From Lachnospiraceae bacterium (GTDB taxonomy: Bacteria > Bacillota > Clostridia > Lachnospirales > Lachnospiraceae): a DNA stretch of 63,805 nt. The stretch covers positions 1 to 63,805 of the forward strand of contig SVEJ01000013.1 in NCBI GenBank assembly GCA_015057435.1, given 5' to 3'. The notes beneath the pieces were generated by a model, which ran no database searches, was not told where the DNA came from, and saw only the letters and a program-made list of their open reading frames with translations. A program made the translations under genes and the position numbers. Below, in pieces: positions 55,159 through 63,691 of the stretch (within the stretch, counting starts at the first letter, position 1; each line of letters opens with the position of its first letter).

Positions 55159-55920
55159 CTATTCCGCATAATCTCTTAATTTCTTACCAGTTAGTGTCAA
55201 AAACACTTCTTCTAACGTAATGTTATCATCTCCGCTGTTTACAAGCTTTTTCAATTCCTGACTTGTTCCGCAAGCAATAATCTTTCCGTTATCCATAATT
55301 GCAATTCTTGTACAAATCGCTTCTACTTCTTCCATGTAATGACTTGTGTATATAACAGTAGCGCCTTTGGCATTTGACTCTTTAATCTTATCCAGAATAA
55401 AGTTTCTTGACTGCGGATCAATACCTACTGTCGGTTCATCAAAAATCAACAATTCCGGATTGTGTCCAATAGCACATGCTATATTCAGTCTTCTCTTCAT
55501 ACCTCCGGAAAAATTCTTGGCAAATTCCTGTTTACGTTCAAGGAGACCAACATATTCCAAAGAATCATCCACTGTCTTTTTCAACTCTTTTCCTTTGATT
55601 CCATAAAGAGAAGTGAAGAGTTCTACATTTTCCCAAGCTTTGAGATTGCCGTGAATTGCAAGCTCTTGCGGAATATATCCGATTTTATGAATCACTTCCT
55701 TTTTCTCCTTCCAAGGATTTTTATCAAGCAATTCAATTTCACCTGCTGTAGGACGTACAATCGAACAGATCATATTCATCGTTGTACTTTTTCCTGCACC
55801 ATTTGGTCCCAACAATCCGAAGATTTCACCTTTTCGAATCTCAATATTCAAATTATCTACCACTACCTTATTATTGTACTTCTTTGTCAAATTAACTGTT
55901 TTTAAAATAATATCTTCCAT
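55159..55920 (-). CDS. ABC transporter ATP-binding protein (LnrL/NatA-like)
   Basis: A 253-residue ATPase. Walker A GPNGAGKST (about residue 39), Q-loop YIPQELAIHG, signature FSGGMKRRLNIACAI, Walker B LLIFDEPTVGIDP and switch His in IYTSHYMEEVE are complete. It is the first gene of the ABC-permease-permease-kinase-regulator operon. The candidate operator at 56011-56024 is about 90 bp upstream. Homologues in Bacillus give resistance to linearmycin-like polyenes; the ligand here is unknown. Confidence 0.94.
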   Translation of the reverse strand: MEDIILKTVNLTKKYNNKVVVDNLNIEIRKGEIFGLLGPNGAGKSTTMNMICSIVRPTAGEIELLDKNPWKEKKEVIHKIGYIPQELAIHGNLKAWENVELFTSLYGIKGKELKKTVDDSLEYVGLLERKQEFAKNFSGGMKRRLNIACAIGHNPELLIFDEPTVGIDPQSRNFILDKIKESNAKGATVIYTSHYMEEVEAICTRIAIMDNGKIIACGTSQELKKLVNSGDDNITLEEVFLTLTGKKLRDYAE

Positions 55921-55958
55921 AACAATCTCCTTTGTTAACCATTTCTTACTACACTGAC

Positions 55959-56058
55959 ATCATAACAAGTATTAAAAATTGGCGGTAGTGAAAAAAGATA
56001 TATTTTGAATATGACTTTTGTCATGTTTCTTGATTCTTCCAACGATAGATAGTAAAAT
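55959..56058. promoter_or_regulatory. Divergent promoter region with a palindromic operator candidate
   Basis: Minus strand: TATGAT -10 (55959-55964) without a good -35, as expected for an activated promoter. Plus strand: TTGATT (56030-56035), 17 bp, TAAAAT (56053-56058). Between them is the inverted repeat ATGACTTTTGTCAT (56011-56024), a candidate response-regulator site. A second inverted repeat, ATAGTAAAA (56049-56057) with TTTTACTAT (56075-56083), overlaps the plus-strand -10. Confidence 0.55.
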
Positions 56059-56110
56059 ATCTGTATTGGTAATTTTTTACTATTACCTAGAGCAAAAGGG
56101 AGGATGAAAC

Positions 56111-58132
56111 ATGAAAAGAACAAAAAAATGGGGTGCGTGGTTACTCGTGCTAACACTGGTACTTAGCCTAATTGTAGTACCTAGCGACATGCGCACCGTA
56201 CAAGCAGCAAAGAAACTAACAGCTTCTGCACCAAAAACATTGGCTATCAATTGCAGTACAACTATTAAGACCAATATGAAGGCTACCTTCAAATCTTCCA
56301 ACAAGAAGATTGCAACTGTCAGCAAAAAAGGTGTAGTCAAAGCAAAAAAGGCGGGAAAAGTTAAAATCACTGTAACTGCCAAGAGCAATAAAAAACTTAA
56401 AAAAGTACTTAAAATCACTGTTAAAAACCAATTCGTGGTAACTGCTCCTAAGAAGACAAAACAGACATTAGAAGTAGGAACTACAACAAAAATCAAGACC
56501 AACCTCAAAGCAACCTTTAAATCTTCTGACAAAACAATTGCCACTGTTAACTCGTCAGGTAAGGTGACTGCAAAAAAACCGGGTACAGCAAAGATTACTG
56601 CCACATCAAAAAAGAACAAAAAGTGGAAGAAAAAAATCACAATCACTGTAGTAGAAAAGAAAACCGAAGAATCTTCAACTGAGGATACAACAGAAAAACC
56701 TACAACAGAAGAGCCAACGAAACCGGAAGAGCCGGAAAAATCTAAGGATTTGGAAACCTTAAAAGCTTTTGTTACCACGCTAAATAATGCTGGTGCTACT
56801 ATTCCAACGGACTATACAGATGAATTCTATTACAAATGGGATAAAGACGGATATTTAACATGGGTATATTGGTATAACCAAAATCTTCCCGGCGATATTG
56901 TATTTCCGGAATTCTCGAGATTAAGTTTTCTTATGTGCGGCGGTAAAACTGTTACAGGATTAGATGTATCAAAGTGTACAGCAATAGAAACATTGAGATG
57001 TTCCTTTGCTTCTATGAAGAATATCGACCTTTCTGCTAATACGAATTTAAAAGAATTCGTGTGTATGCATTCTGCCTTAGAAACATTGGATTTATCAAAG
57101 AATACCCTCATCCAAAAATTGAACTGTGATGGTGCTACTTCTTTGGCTAATATCACATTCCCGACTAATAATGTGATTACCGATTTCGAATTTATGAATA
57201 CACCGTGGACTTCAATACCTACAGATAAATTACCGAAACTAAAAAACTTAGCTTGTTATAGTTCCAGTCTGACCAGTTTAGATTTGTCGGTTTGTAAAAA
57301 TATCGAAACAGTAGATGTTACTAAAAATCAGTTAACTACATTAAATGTAACAGGTTGTACAAATTTAATCACATTAGACGCGTCAATCAACAATATTTCA
57401 TCCATTGATGTTAGTGATAGCACCAAACTGAAAGACCTCAATCTTTCTAGCAACAAAATAAGCAGTATCGATGTGACAAAGAATACTTTACTGGAAGAAC
57501 TACATATAGATAATAATCAGTTATCTGTATTGGACTTTTCTAAAAATACAAATTTAGAAGAACTTGGCTGTAGCGAAAATCAGATTTCAAGTATCGATCT
57601 AAGCACCTGTCCTGATTTGACCTATCTTTCAGTAGGTAATAACGATATTAGAACATTAGATGTAACTACGCTGCCGAACCTTACAACTTTGTTGTGCGGT
57701 GAATGCGGATTAACCGAATTAAATATCACACAAAACACAAAGCTATCAACAATCTGCTGTGCAGACAATGCGCTTACCACGTTAGATTTCTCCAAAAATC
57801 CAGACTTGCACACTGTCGATTGTTACAATCTCGGACTAAAAACTTTGGACTTATCAAATCATAAAAAGTTAGTATATTTTTATTGTGATCCTTTTGTAAT
57901 TCCGAATAATCCACAACCGGCATATACCAGTCTCAACTTATCCGGTTGTTCTTCATTAATCAGGGTGGATTGTCAATATACCAACCTAGAAAACATCAAC
58001 TTGTCCGGTTGCAGTTCATTAACATCGTTAACGTGTTTCAGTAACAACTTGACACAAATTGATATTTCTGATTGTCCGAAACTATCAGATTTTACACATG
58101 ACCCGGATGTAACAATTATTGGCGAACAATAA
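56111..58132 (+). CDS. Secreted Ig-like/leucine-rich-repeat protein (internalin-like)
   Basis: A 673-residue secreted protein. A signal peptide (VLTLVLSLIVVPSDM, cleaved near residue 33) is followed by two Big_2-like Ig modules (about 35-115 and 115-190, KKIATVSKKGVVKAKKAGK and KTIATVNSSGKVTAKKPG), a Thr/Glu/Pro linker, and about 15 leucine-rich repeats of about 21 residues (for example TLNVTGCTNLITLDASINN). No LPXTG or other wall anchor is visible; the strongly basic Ig modules could bind the wall. It has its own promoter and GGGAGG ribosome binding site on the plus strand, divergent from the ABC operon. Confidence 0.88.
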   Translation: MKRTKKWGAWLLVLTLVLSLIVVPSDMRTVQAAKKLTASAPKTLAINCSTTIKTNMKATFKSSNKKIATVSKKGVVKAKKAGKVKITVTAKSNKKLKKVLKITVKNQFVVTAPKKTKQTLEVGTTTKIKTNLKATFKSSDKTIATVNSSGKVTAKKPGTAKITATSKKNKKWKKKITITVVEKKTEESSTEDTTEKPTTEEPTKPEEPEKSKDLETLKAFVTTLNNAGATIPTDYTDEFYYKWDKDGYLTWVYWYNQNLPGDIVFPEFSRLSFLMCGGKTVTGLDVSKCTAIETLRCSFASMKNIDLSANTNLKEFVCMHSALETLDLSKNTLIQKLNCDGATSLANITFPTNNVITDFEFMNTPWTSIPTDKLPKLKNLACYSSSLTSLDLSVCKNIETVDVTKNQLTTLNVTGCTNLITLDASINNISSIDVSDSTKLKDLNLSSNKISSIDVTKNTLLEELHIDNNQLSVLDFSKNTNLEELGCSENQISSIDLSTCPDLTYLSVGNNDIRTLDVTTLPNLTTLLCGECGLTELNITQNTKLSTICCADNALTTLDFSKNPDLHTVDCYNLGLKTLDLSNHKKLVYFYCDPFVIPNNPQPAYTSLNLSGCSSLIRVDCQYTNLENINLSGCSSLTSLTCFSNNLTQIDISDCPKLSDFTHDPDVTIIGEQ

Positions 58133-58149
58133 ATGAGAATCAAAAAACG

Positions 58150-58175
58150 AAAAGGCACCTATCAAGGTGCCTTTT
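58150..58175 (+). terminator. Rho-independent terminator after the Ig/LRR gene
   Basis: A perfect 10-bp stem (AAAAGGCACC 58150-58159 with 58166-58175), 6-nt loop, ending in TTTT. The preceding A-run allows weaker use in reverse. Confidence 0.88.
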
Positions 58176-58245
58176 GTATGTTATACCTTCAACTCAATTA
58201 CATTATACGATATCTAATTCATGTCAACTCTTCATCAAACTGCAA

Positions 58246-59208
58246 TTATTCAACACAATTCAATAATTCTTGAACCTTCTCTCGATATTCCCAGTTATAA
58301 TCTAACCATATTGCTGTATGTTCACTGTCCGTTACCGTCCAAATCATTTTAGTATCTTCATTTTGTATTGAATCATATATGTCTTGTCCCATAAACTGTG
58401 GCGTTAACATATCAGCTTCACTGTTTATTATCAATACAGGAATTTCTATATCTGAGATTGCATCACATACATTTGCATCGTCATAACAGAATCCTAACTC
58501 TATTTTGTTGATAACATTTCCACAAAATGTCATGTACGATATAGGCAATCCTATATCCATCTTTCTCATTTCATCTTCTACCATCCATTTCATATCACTA
58601 ACCGGACAGTCCAAAATCAGAAAATCCAATTTGTTCTCTACATCCTTATCCGCCATTGCCAATCCTGTCGTTGCTCCGCCAAATGACGTTCCCCATACTC
58701 CTATTACTTGTTCCGGTGCATAGCTATAGACATAATCAATATAATCCATCAAATCATATTTTTCCCAATATCCAAATGTAGTGTATTGAGCAGTATTTTC
58801 ATTGCTGCTTCTTTGGTCATATGTCAAAACATTATATCCTTTCTGTAAAAACATTTCTGCCACAGGATAATTGGTATAACGATTACCGCCAAGACCATGC
58901 ACCAAAATAACTGTTGGATTATCTTTATTACCATCTGCGCCAGGGGCATATATATAATCCGCCGGTATCATATGTCCATCAAAAGTTGATGCAATCTCAA
59001 CCTTTTCTATGACATATGTATCACAGAAAACATCATAATCCATATTATATTTGTCCCAAAAACTATCTTTCACTTTTGAAGTCTCTTCACAGGTAACCAA
59101 TTGAGTAGAACCCATAAAAACTTGAGTTCCTATAAAATAGGACATTCCCACAAACAAAACCAAAACAACGAGAATCATGATTAAAAATATCTTCGTACGT
59201 TTCTTCAT
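58246..59208 (-). CDS. Membrane-anchored alpha/beta hydrolase
   Basis: About 320 residues: an N-terminal membrane helix (FLIMILVVLVLFVGMSYFIG), then an alpha/beta-hydrolase domain outside the membrane. Seen are the oxyanion loop LVHGLGGNRY, the nucleophile elbow WGTSFGGATT and the late acid/His region VLIINSEADMLTPQF and DSEHTAIW. The full triad is present, so it is probably an active esterase or peptidase-like enzyme; substrate unknown. GGAGG selects the start at 59208 over 59235. Confidence 0.87.
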   Translation of the reverse strand: MKKRTKIFLIMILVVLVLFVGMSYFIGTQVFMGSTQLVTCEETSKVKDSFWDKYNMDYDVFCDTYVIEKVEIASTFDGHMIPADYIYAPGADGNKDNPTVILVHGLGGNRYTNYPVAEMFLQKGYNVLTYDQRSSNENTAQYTTFGYWEKYDLMDYIDYVYSYAPEQVIGVWGTSFGGATTGLAMADKDVENKLDFLILDCPVSDMKWMVEDEMRKMDIGLPISYMTFCGNVINKIELGFCYDDANVCDAISDIEIPVLIINSEADMLTPQFMGQDIYDSIQNEDTKMIWTVTDSEHTAIWLDYNWEYREKVQELLNCVE

Positions 59209-59458
59209 CTTTTCCTCCGTATACTTTAAGTCCAACGCACTTGTAAAATGCTTCCCTTATATTTCGTTATCTCAATTCTATCTGTTTGGGCGGTTGCATA
59301 CAATCAAGTCTGCTTGTAAATGTGTCAACCAGCAGTTGCAAATAGTTCATTTTAACTTTCACATGCATCTAAGCAATCTAATCCCTGGAATAAATATACA
59401 ACCATCAAAAACGATAAAAAATGTCCAAATTATATTCCGTTGTGTCGAACATCATCCT

Positions 59459-60361
59459 CTATAAAAATACATTAATCAATATCCCAGTCAAACATGCATA
59501 TATTATAACAAAAGCCCAGTATAAAAGGAAATGTTTGATTCCAAGCACGATCTTGAGTGCGCCCAGATTGGTTATCTTGGTTGCCGGTCCTGTTATCATA
59601 AATGCCGCAGCACTTCCAAGACTCATGCCACTTGCGAGCCACGTCTTAAGAATCGGTATGGTACCACCTCCACAAACATAAAGCGGAACCCCGACTGTAG
59701 AAGCCATCAGAACCCCCCAAGCTTCATTTCCTCCAAAGAGAAGTGTTACAGTCTCTTGTGGCACATACCTCTGAAAGATTGCCGAGAGAATGATTCCTAT
59801 CAAAAAGTAAAGTCCTGTTGCTTTAAAATTTCTGAACAAATTCTTTAATAGCCGTATAAATACATTGGGATCTGTATCTTTATTCTGGGGTTCTCCAAAT
59901 CCCTCAAATCTAAAGAATTTTTTCTCTTTAAAAAAGAACCGTATAGCAAGTCCCGCTGCAATCCCACATAGAAAACATGTCACGATACGAATCACAAGAA
60001 CCTTCAACCCAAGTGCCGCACTGTATATAATAAGCTGTGGATTCAGCAGGATGGAACTCATCATAAATGAAGCCAGCCATTCATCTCTTATTCCTCCTTT
60101 TGAAAATGAGGCAGCTATCGGAATCGTACCATACATACAAAGCGGAGATGCAACACCCAACATAGAAGCAAATGTAATTCCTATTATACTGCTTCCGTCA
60201 CTTTTCATATTTCTCATAAGATTATGGATCTTGTCCTTAAAGAATACAGAAATGATTGAACCAATCACCATTCCTATGACCCAATATAAAAAGATCTGTC
60301 TGAATTGTACAAGAAAATAGTATCCTAAATATATAAATTCTCTTTTTACTACATCAACCAT
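59459..60361 (-). CDS. Permease of the ArsP/UPF0718 (DUF318) family
   Basis: A 300-residue protein with about eight membrane helices in two related halves. Conserved loops SPLCMYGTIPIAASF and GVPLYVCGGGTIPILKTWLA, each with one Cys and a Gly-Thr-Ile-Pro, match this family, whose ArsP members export trivalent organoarsenicals; other members have unknown substrates. It is the last gene of the TetR-DUF362-permease unit, 18 bp after the DUF362 gene. Confidence 0.88.
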   Translation of the reverse strand: MVDVVKREFIYLGYYFLVQFRQIFLYWVIGMVIGSIISVFFKDKIHNLMRNMKSDGSSIIGITFASMLGVASPLCMYGTIPIAASFSKGGIRDEWLASFMMSSILLNPQLIIYSAALGLKVLVIRIVTCFLCGIAAGLAIRFFFKEKKFFRFEGFGEPQNKDTDPNVFIRLLKNLFRNFKATGLYFLIGIILSAIFQRYVPQETVTLLFGGNEAWGVLMASTVGVPLYVCGGGTIPILKTWLASGMSLGSAAAFMITGPATKITNLGALKIVLGIKHFLLYWAFVIIYACLTGILINVFL

Positions 60362-60379
60362 ATATTAACCGGCCTCCGA

Positions 60380-61522
60380 CTATTCTTTCGCTGACTCTGT
60401 CGCACTATCCGATTCATTTTCAGTAGCACTTTCATTCTCGTCAACATTTATCATCTCATACACTCTGGTACCAAAGCCAATTGCTTCAGCATGTGTTAAT
60501 ATATGAAGTCCATTTTTCTCTAATATTCTATTTTGAAGCGACTGACCATCCTGCGCTCTAAACACAAGATCTATACATGCCTGATCTAACGCAACCGGAT
60601 CAGTAGAGGCAAGAATACCGATATCATGCATATCAACTTCAGTAGGTTTAGAAACACAGTCACAGTCAATGGACATATTATTCATTACGCTTATATATAC
60701 AATATTCTGTCCATTTTCTTCATAATCCGAAACTGACTTTGCAGCCTCTGCCATGGACTCTGTAAATACATCCTGATTCGTAAGCAGACTTCCCAAAGTA
60801 ATCGGAGGCTTTGAAAATACTCCGCCTGTATGTATTCTAGTCTTCCCTTGACTTGATGCAATACCAATCGATATATTCTTGAGTGCTCCACCAAATCCGG
60901 CCATCGGATGTCCCTTGAAGTGCGTAAGAACGAGCACATAATCATAATTAGCCAAATTCTTTCCTACCCAGTTTTCGTCTAAATTAGTACCACCTTCCAC
61001 GGGGATCTTCATATAGCCATCACGGTCCATAATATCTACATCTGCGATTTCAGTGAAACCATGATCCTTTGCAACCTGCATATGCATTTCCGTCTCAATT
61101 CTTTTCGAACCGGAATATGCCGTATTACACTCAACGATTGTTCCATCCACACTTTGAACCAGATTCTTGATAAGCTTTGGATCTAGATGGTTAGGATTAC
61201 CCGCTTCACCTGTTGAGAGCTTAATCGCCACTTTACCTGAAGGAGTCACATCCAATGCCTCATATATCTTATCAAGACCTTCAGGACTAATATCATTGGT
61301 CATATATACAACCGATGACTGGTCATAGCTTCTGCCCTCAGATTGCAAAGTTTCCACATCATAAAATTCATGTGCCTCTATATCATAATGCATATGGTTC
61401 GTGTACCAAACTAAAAATATACCAACAACTACCAGAAATACGCCTAACCCAATGAATAAGCCACGACGTCCTCTTCTGTTTTTCTTTGCTCCTTTGTTAT
61501 TACTTTTAACTTTATCCTTCAT
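60380..61522 (-). CDS. DUF362-family membrane-anchored protein
   Basis: About 380 residues: a basic N terminus, one membrane helix (GLFIGLGVFLVVVGIFLVWY) and an extracytoplasmic DUF362 domain. Typical pieces are VAIKLSTGEAGNPNHLDP, VLVLTHFKGHPMAGFGGAL and LASTDPVALDQACIDLVF. DUF362 often comes with 4Fe-4S ferredoxin domains; here none of the CxxCxxC clusters is present. Start 61522 has GGAG and lies 11 bp inside the 3' end of the TetR gene, so translation is coupled. Function of the family is not settled. Confidence 0.85.
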   Translation of the reverse strand: MKDKVKSNNKGAKKNRRGRRGLFIGLGVFLVVVGIFLVWYTNHMHYDIEAHEFYDVETLQSEGRSYDQSSVVYMTNDISPEGLDKIYEALDVTPSGKVAIKLSTGEAGNPNHLDPKLIKNLVQSVDGTIVECNTAYSGSKRIETEMHMQVAKDHGFTEIADVDIMDRDGYMKIPVEGGTNLDENWVGKNLANYDYVLVLTHFKGHPMAGFGGALKNISIGIASSQGKTRIHTGGVFSKPPITLGSLLTNQDVFTESMAEAAKSVSDYEENGQNIVYISVMNNMSIDCDCVSKPTEVDMHDIGILASTDPVALDQACIDLVFRAQDGQSLQNRILEKNGLHILTHAEAIGFGTRVYEMINVDENESATENESDSATESAKE

Positions 61523-62090
61523 AACGAACTCCAATCCTTTCCTTTATCCCATTTAATCCAAGATAATGATATGAAATAAGCATCTTTAATCTATAACGCA
61601 TTTCATCCTCTTCACTATACTTAATCAGTATGTCTGTCAGTCCCATTATTAAAAGCGACACAATCTGAACCTTAAACTCTTTGTCATCTATCGGACAAGT
61701 TTCAACAAAGAAGCCGGTCATCATTTCTGTGAGGATAGCTCGATCCTTACTTCCAACAGACTTAAGCATTATAAGTATCCCCTCACGATGTTCGCTCATT
61801 ATCCTTGCAAGGACTTTTGATACTTCTTCTATCTTATCTTCAGTACAATTATCGGCATAATCCGAACTACCAAATCTATTGATTGCATCTATCAGACTTC
61901 GCCTAGCCGTTCCCACAAGCGTTTCATAAATCTCTTCCTTAGAACTAAAATATCTGTAAATATTGCTCTTACTAATAAAACACTTATCAGCGACCATACG
62001 TAATGATGTTTCATCATATCCGGCATGTATGAAGAATCCTTTAGAAACATTCAAAATTCGTTGTTTTATTTCATCTTTCTTTATCTGCAT
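61512..62090 (-). CDS. TetR-family transcriptional regulator
   Basis: A 192-residue regulator. The N-terminal helix-turn-helix (about 8-52, GYDETSLRMVADKCFISKSN followed by IYRYFSSKEEIYETL) is typical, with a helical ligand-binding C-terminal domain. It is the first gene of the operon with DUF362 and permease genes, so it probably represses that unit in the absence of its ligand. No clear operator palindrome was found in the 198-bp upstream gap. Confidence 0.92.
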   Translation of the reverse strand: MQIKKDEIKQRILNVSKGFFIHAGYDETSLRMVADKCFISKSNIYRYFSSKEEIYETLVGTARRSLIDAINRFGSSDYADNCTEDKIEEVSKVLARIMSEHREGILIMLKSVGSKDRAILTEMMTGFFVETCPIDDKEFKVQIVSLLIMGLTDILIKYSEEDEMRYRLKMLISYHYLGLNGIKERIGVRYEG

Positions 62091-62288
62091 TTCTTTCCCT
62101 CGACGGTTTCATCATTCAATAGCGACCAAAATGTTGTAATCAAAATATCACACATACAGTTTGATTTCAATATGGCATAGGCAAAAGCGACCATTATACA
62201 ATATCATTCACTTAAAACATAATACATACACTGAACGCACAAAAATCCGCACGGCTATTAAAAATCTTTTTTTACTCAATGCTTAAGC

Positions 62289-62882
62289 TTATTCTTCCCG
62301 CAAAGCCTTCTTAATTCTGCTAAGTGATTCCGGAGCAATCCCCAGATATGTAGCCACATAATGTTGTTTTACCGTTTCACATATCATAGGATACAACTTT
62401 TTAAAATGAATATAACGCTGTGTGGCATTCTCTACAAGAAATCCATTTTCCCTATATATTTTATAGCGTAATGCATTTTCCAAAAGCATTATATAAATAT
62501 CTTTAAGCTGATTATTTTCATAAATAATCTTTTTCATTTCCTGAACATCAAAGAACATCAAAGTTGTTTCTTCTAAGGTTTCCCATGTAACAATGCTTTC
62601 ACTGTAACCAAACAATCCTTCATCCATACAAAGAGTTCCAGGAATCGAAAAACCGCGAGTGATATCATTACCATCACCATCTACATAATAAGCTCTACAA
62701 ATTCCATTCAGTACCAAAGCTGCAGTTTTAGTTTCTTCACCTTGATTTAGCAAAATGCCACCTTTAGCAACCACACGAAAAACGGACTTATTTACAATCA
62801 TTCCAAGAACTTCTGCATCTATCTCCACACCATTTTGTTTCGCTATTTTCATTAATTGGTTAACTAAATATTCTCTATCCAT
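62289..62882 (-). CDS. Crp/Fnr-family regulator
   Basis: A 197-residue protein. A cyclic-nucleotide-binding fold (about 25-120, GGILLNQGEETKTAALVLNG) and a C-terminal helix-turn-helix (QHYVATYLGIAPESLSRIKK) are present. The canonical cAMP-site RxxS pair is not evident, and no iron-sulphur cysteine set is present, so the signal is unknown. It starts 8 bp after the CPBP gene stop, implying one transcript. The overall layout matches regulators that end in the short PESLSRIKKAL helix. Confidence 0.88.
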   Translation of the reverse strand: MDREYLVNQLMKIAKQNGVEIDAEVLGMIVNKSVFRVVAKGGILLNQGEETKTAALVLNGICRAYYVDGDGNDITRGFSIPGTLCMDEGLFGYSESIVTWETLEETTLMFFDVQEMKKIIYENNQLKDIYIMLLENALRYKIYRENGFLVENATQRYIHFKKLYPMICETVKQHYVATYLGIAPESLSRIKKALREE

Positions 62883-62889
62883 GATTCTC

Positions 62890-63579
62890 CTATAAAGTAA
62901 TTATATAAAATACAACCGAAATCAAATTCATTCCACCATGTGCAATCATAGGAACAATAAGATGTTTACTCTTTTTATATCCCCATATCCATAACAACCC
63001 TACAACAAAGGAATGTCCCATATTAAACCAGTCAAGCAAACCAAACATCATATTAAACAGTAGGAGCGCCGTAGTTTCTCCCAAAACACCTGCGCAAAAG
63101 TTTTTTGCAAATCCCCGAAAGAAAATTTCCTTACAGATGCCACTCACAACCCCCAGCGAGATAGCCATCAAAACGATTTCAGCAACAGTCAATCTATCCC
63201 ATCCGGCAAATGCCAAATCAGTTCTCCCTCTCATCACAATAAGAGAAAACAAACTGATTACAGAAGATACACCTGCCAAAACGATTCCAAGAACGATATC
63301 TTTTCTTAGAGTTGACTTATCAAATATTTCTTCCTTCAAACTAATACCACTTTGTTTATACAAAAGGATAGCATTCGGAAGAAGAATAAGATTTGCCAAT
63401 ATAAGAACTAAGCAATACACATTCAGATTTGCATTCGCATAACTTGCAATATCAAGTAAGTTCATTCCTGTTTGATAATTTTGACAAGAGCATAAGACCT
63501 CATATCCTGCTACTATTAATGTTAGTAACGTCGTGATTTTTAATGCTTTTTCCGCATTCTGTAAATTTGTATGATTCAT
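62890..63579 (-). CDS. CPBP-family membrane protein, variant active-site motif
   Basis: A 229-residue membrane protein with about six helices and the CPBP fold. Its first motif reads CKEIFFRG, with Lys for the first Glu of EExxxR; the second Glu and the Arg are present. A His occurs in NMGHSFVVG and the third motif AHGGMN is present. Activity is therefore possible but not certain. The ribosome binding site GGAGG lies in a hairpin immediately upstream. It is followed by the Crp-like gene. Confidence 0.8.
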   Translation of the reverse strand: MNHTNLQNAEKALKITTLLTLIVAGYEVLCSCQNYQTGMNLLDIASYANANLNVYCLVLILANLILLPNAILLYKQSGISLKEEIFDKSTLRKDIVLGIVLAGVSSVISLFSLIVMRGRTDLAFAGWDRLTVAEIVLMAISLGVVSGICKEIFFRGFAKNFCAGVLGETTALLLFNMMFGLLDWFNMGHSFVVGLLWIWGYKKSKHLIVPMIAHGGMNLISVVFYIITL

Positions 63580-63584
63580 ATTTC

Positions 63585-63601
63585 GTCACCTCCAAGGTGA
63601 C
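63585..63601 (-). promoter_or_regulatory. Hairpin that holds the ribosome binding site of the CPBP gene
   Basis: Minus-strand GTCACCT, loop TGG, AGGTGAC (7-bp perfect stem). The Shine-Dalgarno GGAGG (63589-63593 complement) lies in the loop and 3' arm, six bases before the start codon at 63579. Folding would hide it, allowing translational control. Confidence 0.6.
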
Positions 63602-63691
63602 TATATTACATAACCATATTCTTTTCATTGACATATGTTAAGAAAAATCAAATTCATACTTGCTTTCAATCTCTCTGTAAGACTGAAATTT

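Noticed and set aside
56083-56778. 231-codon minus-strand frame opposite the Ig/LRR gene
   Set aside because: Val/Phe/Ser-rich complement of the Lys/Thr-rich Ig modules; the plus-strand protein has a signal peptide, ribosome binding site and recognisable repeats.
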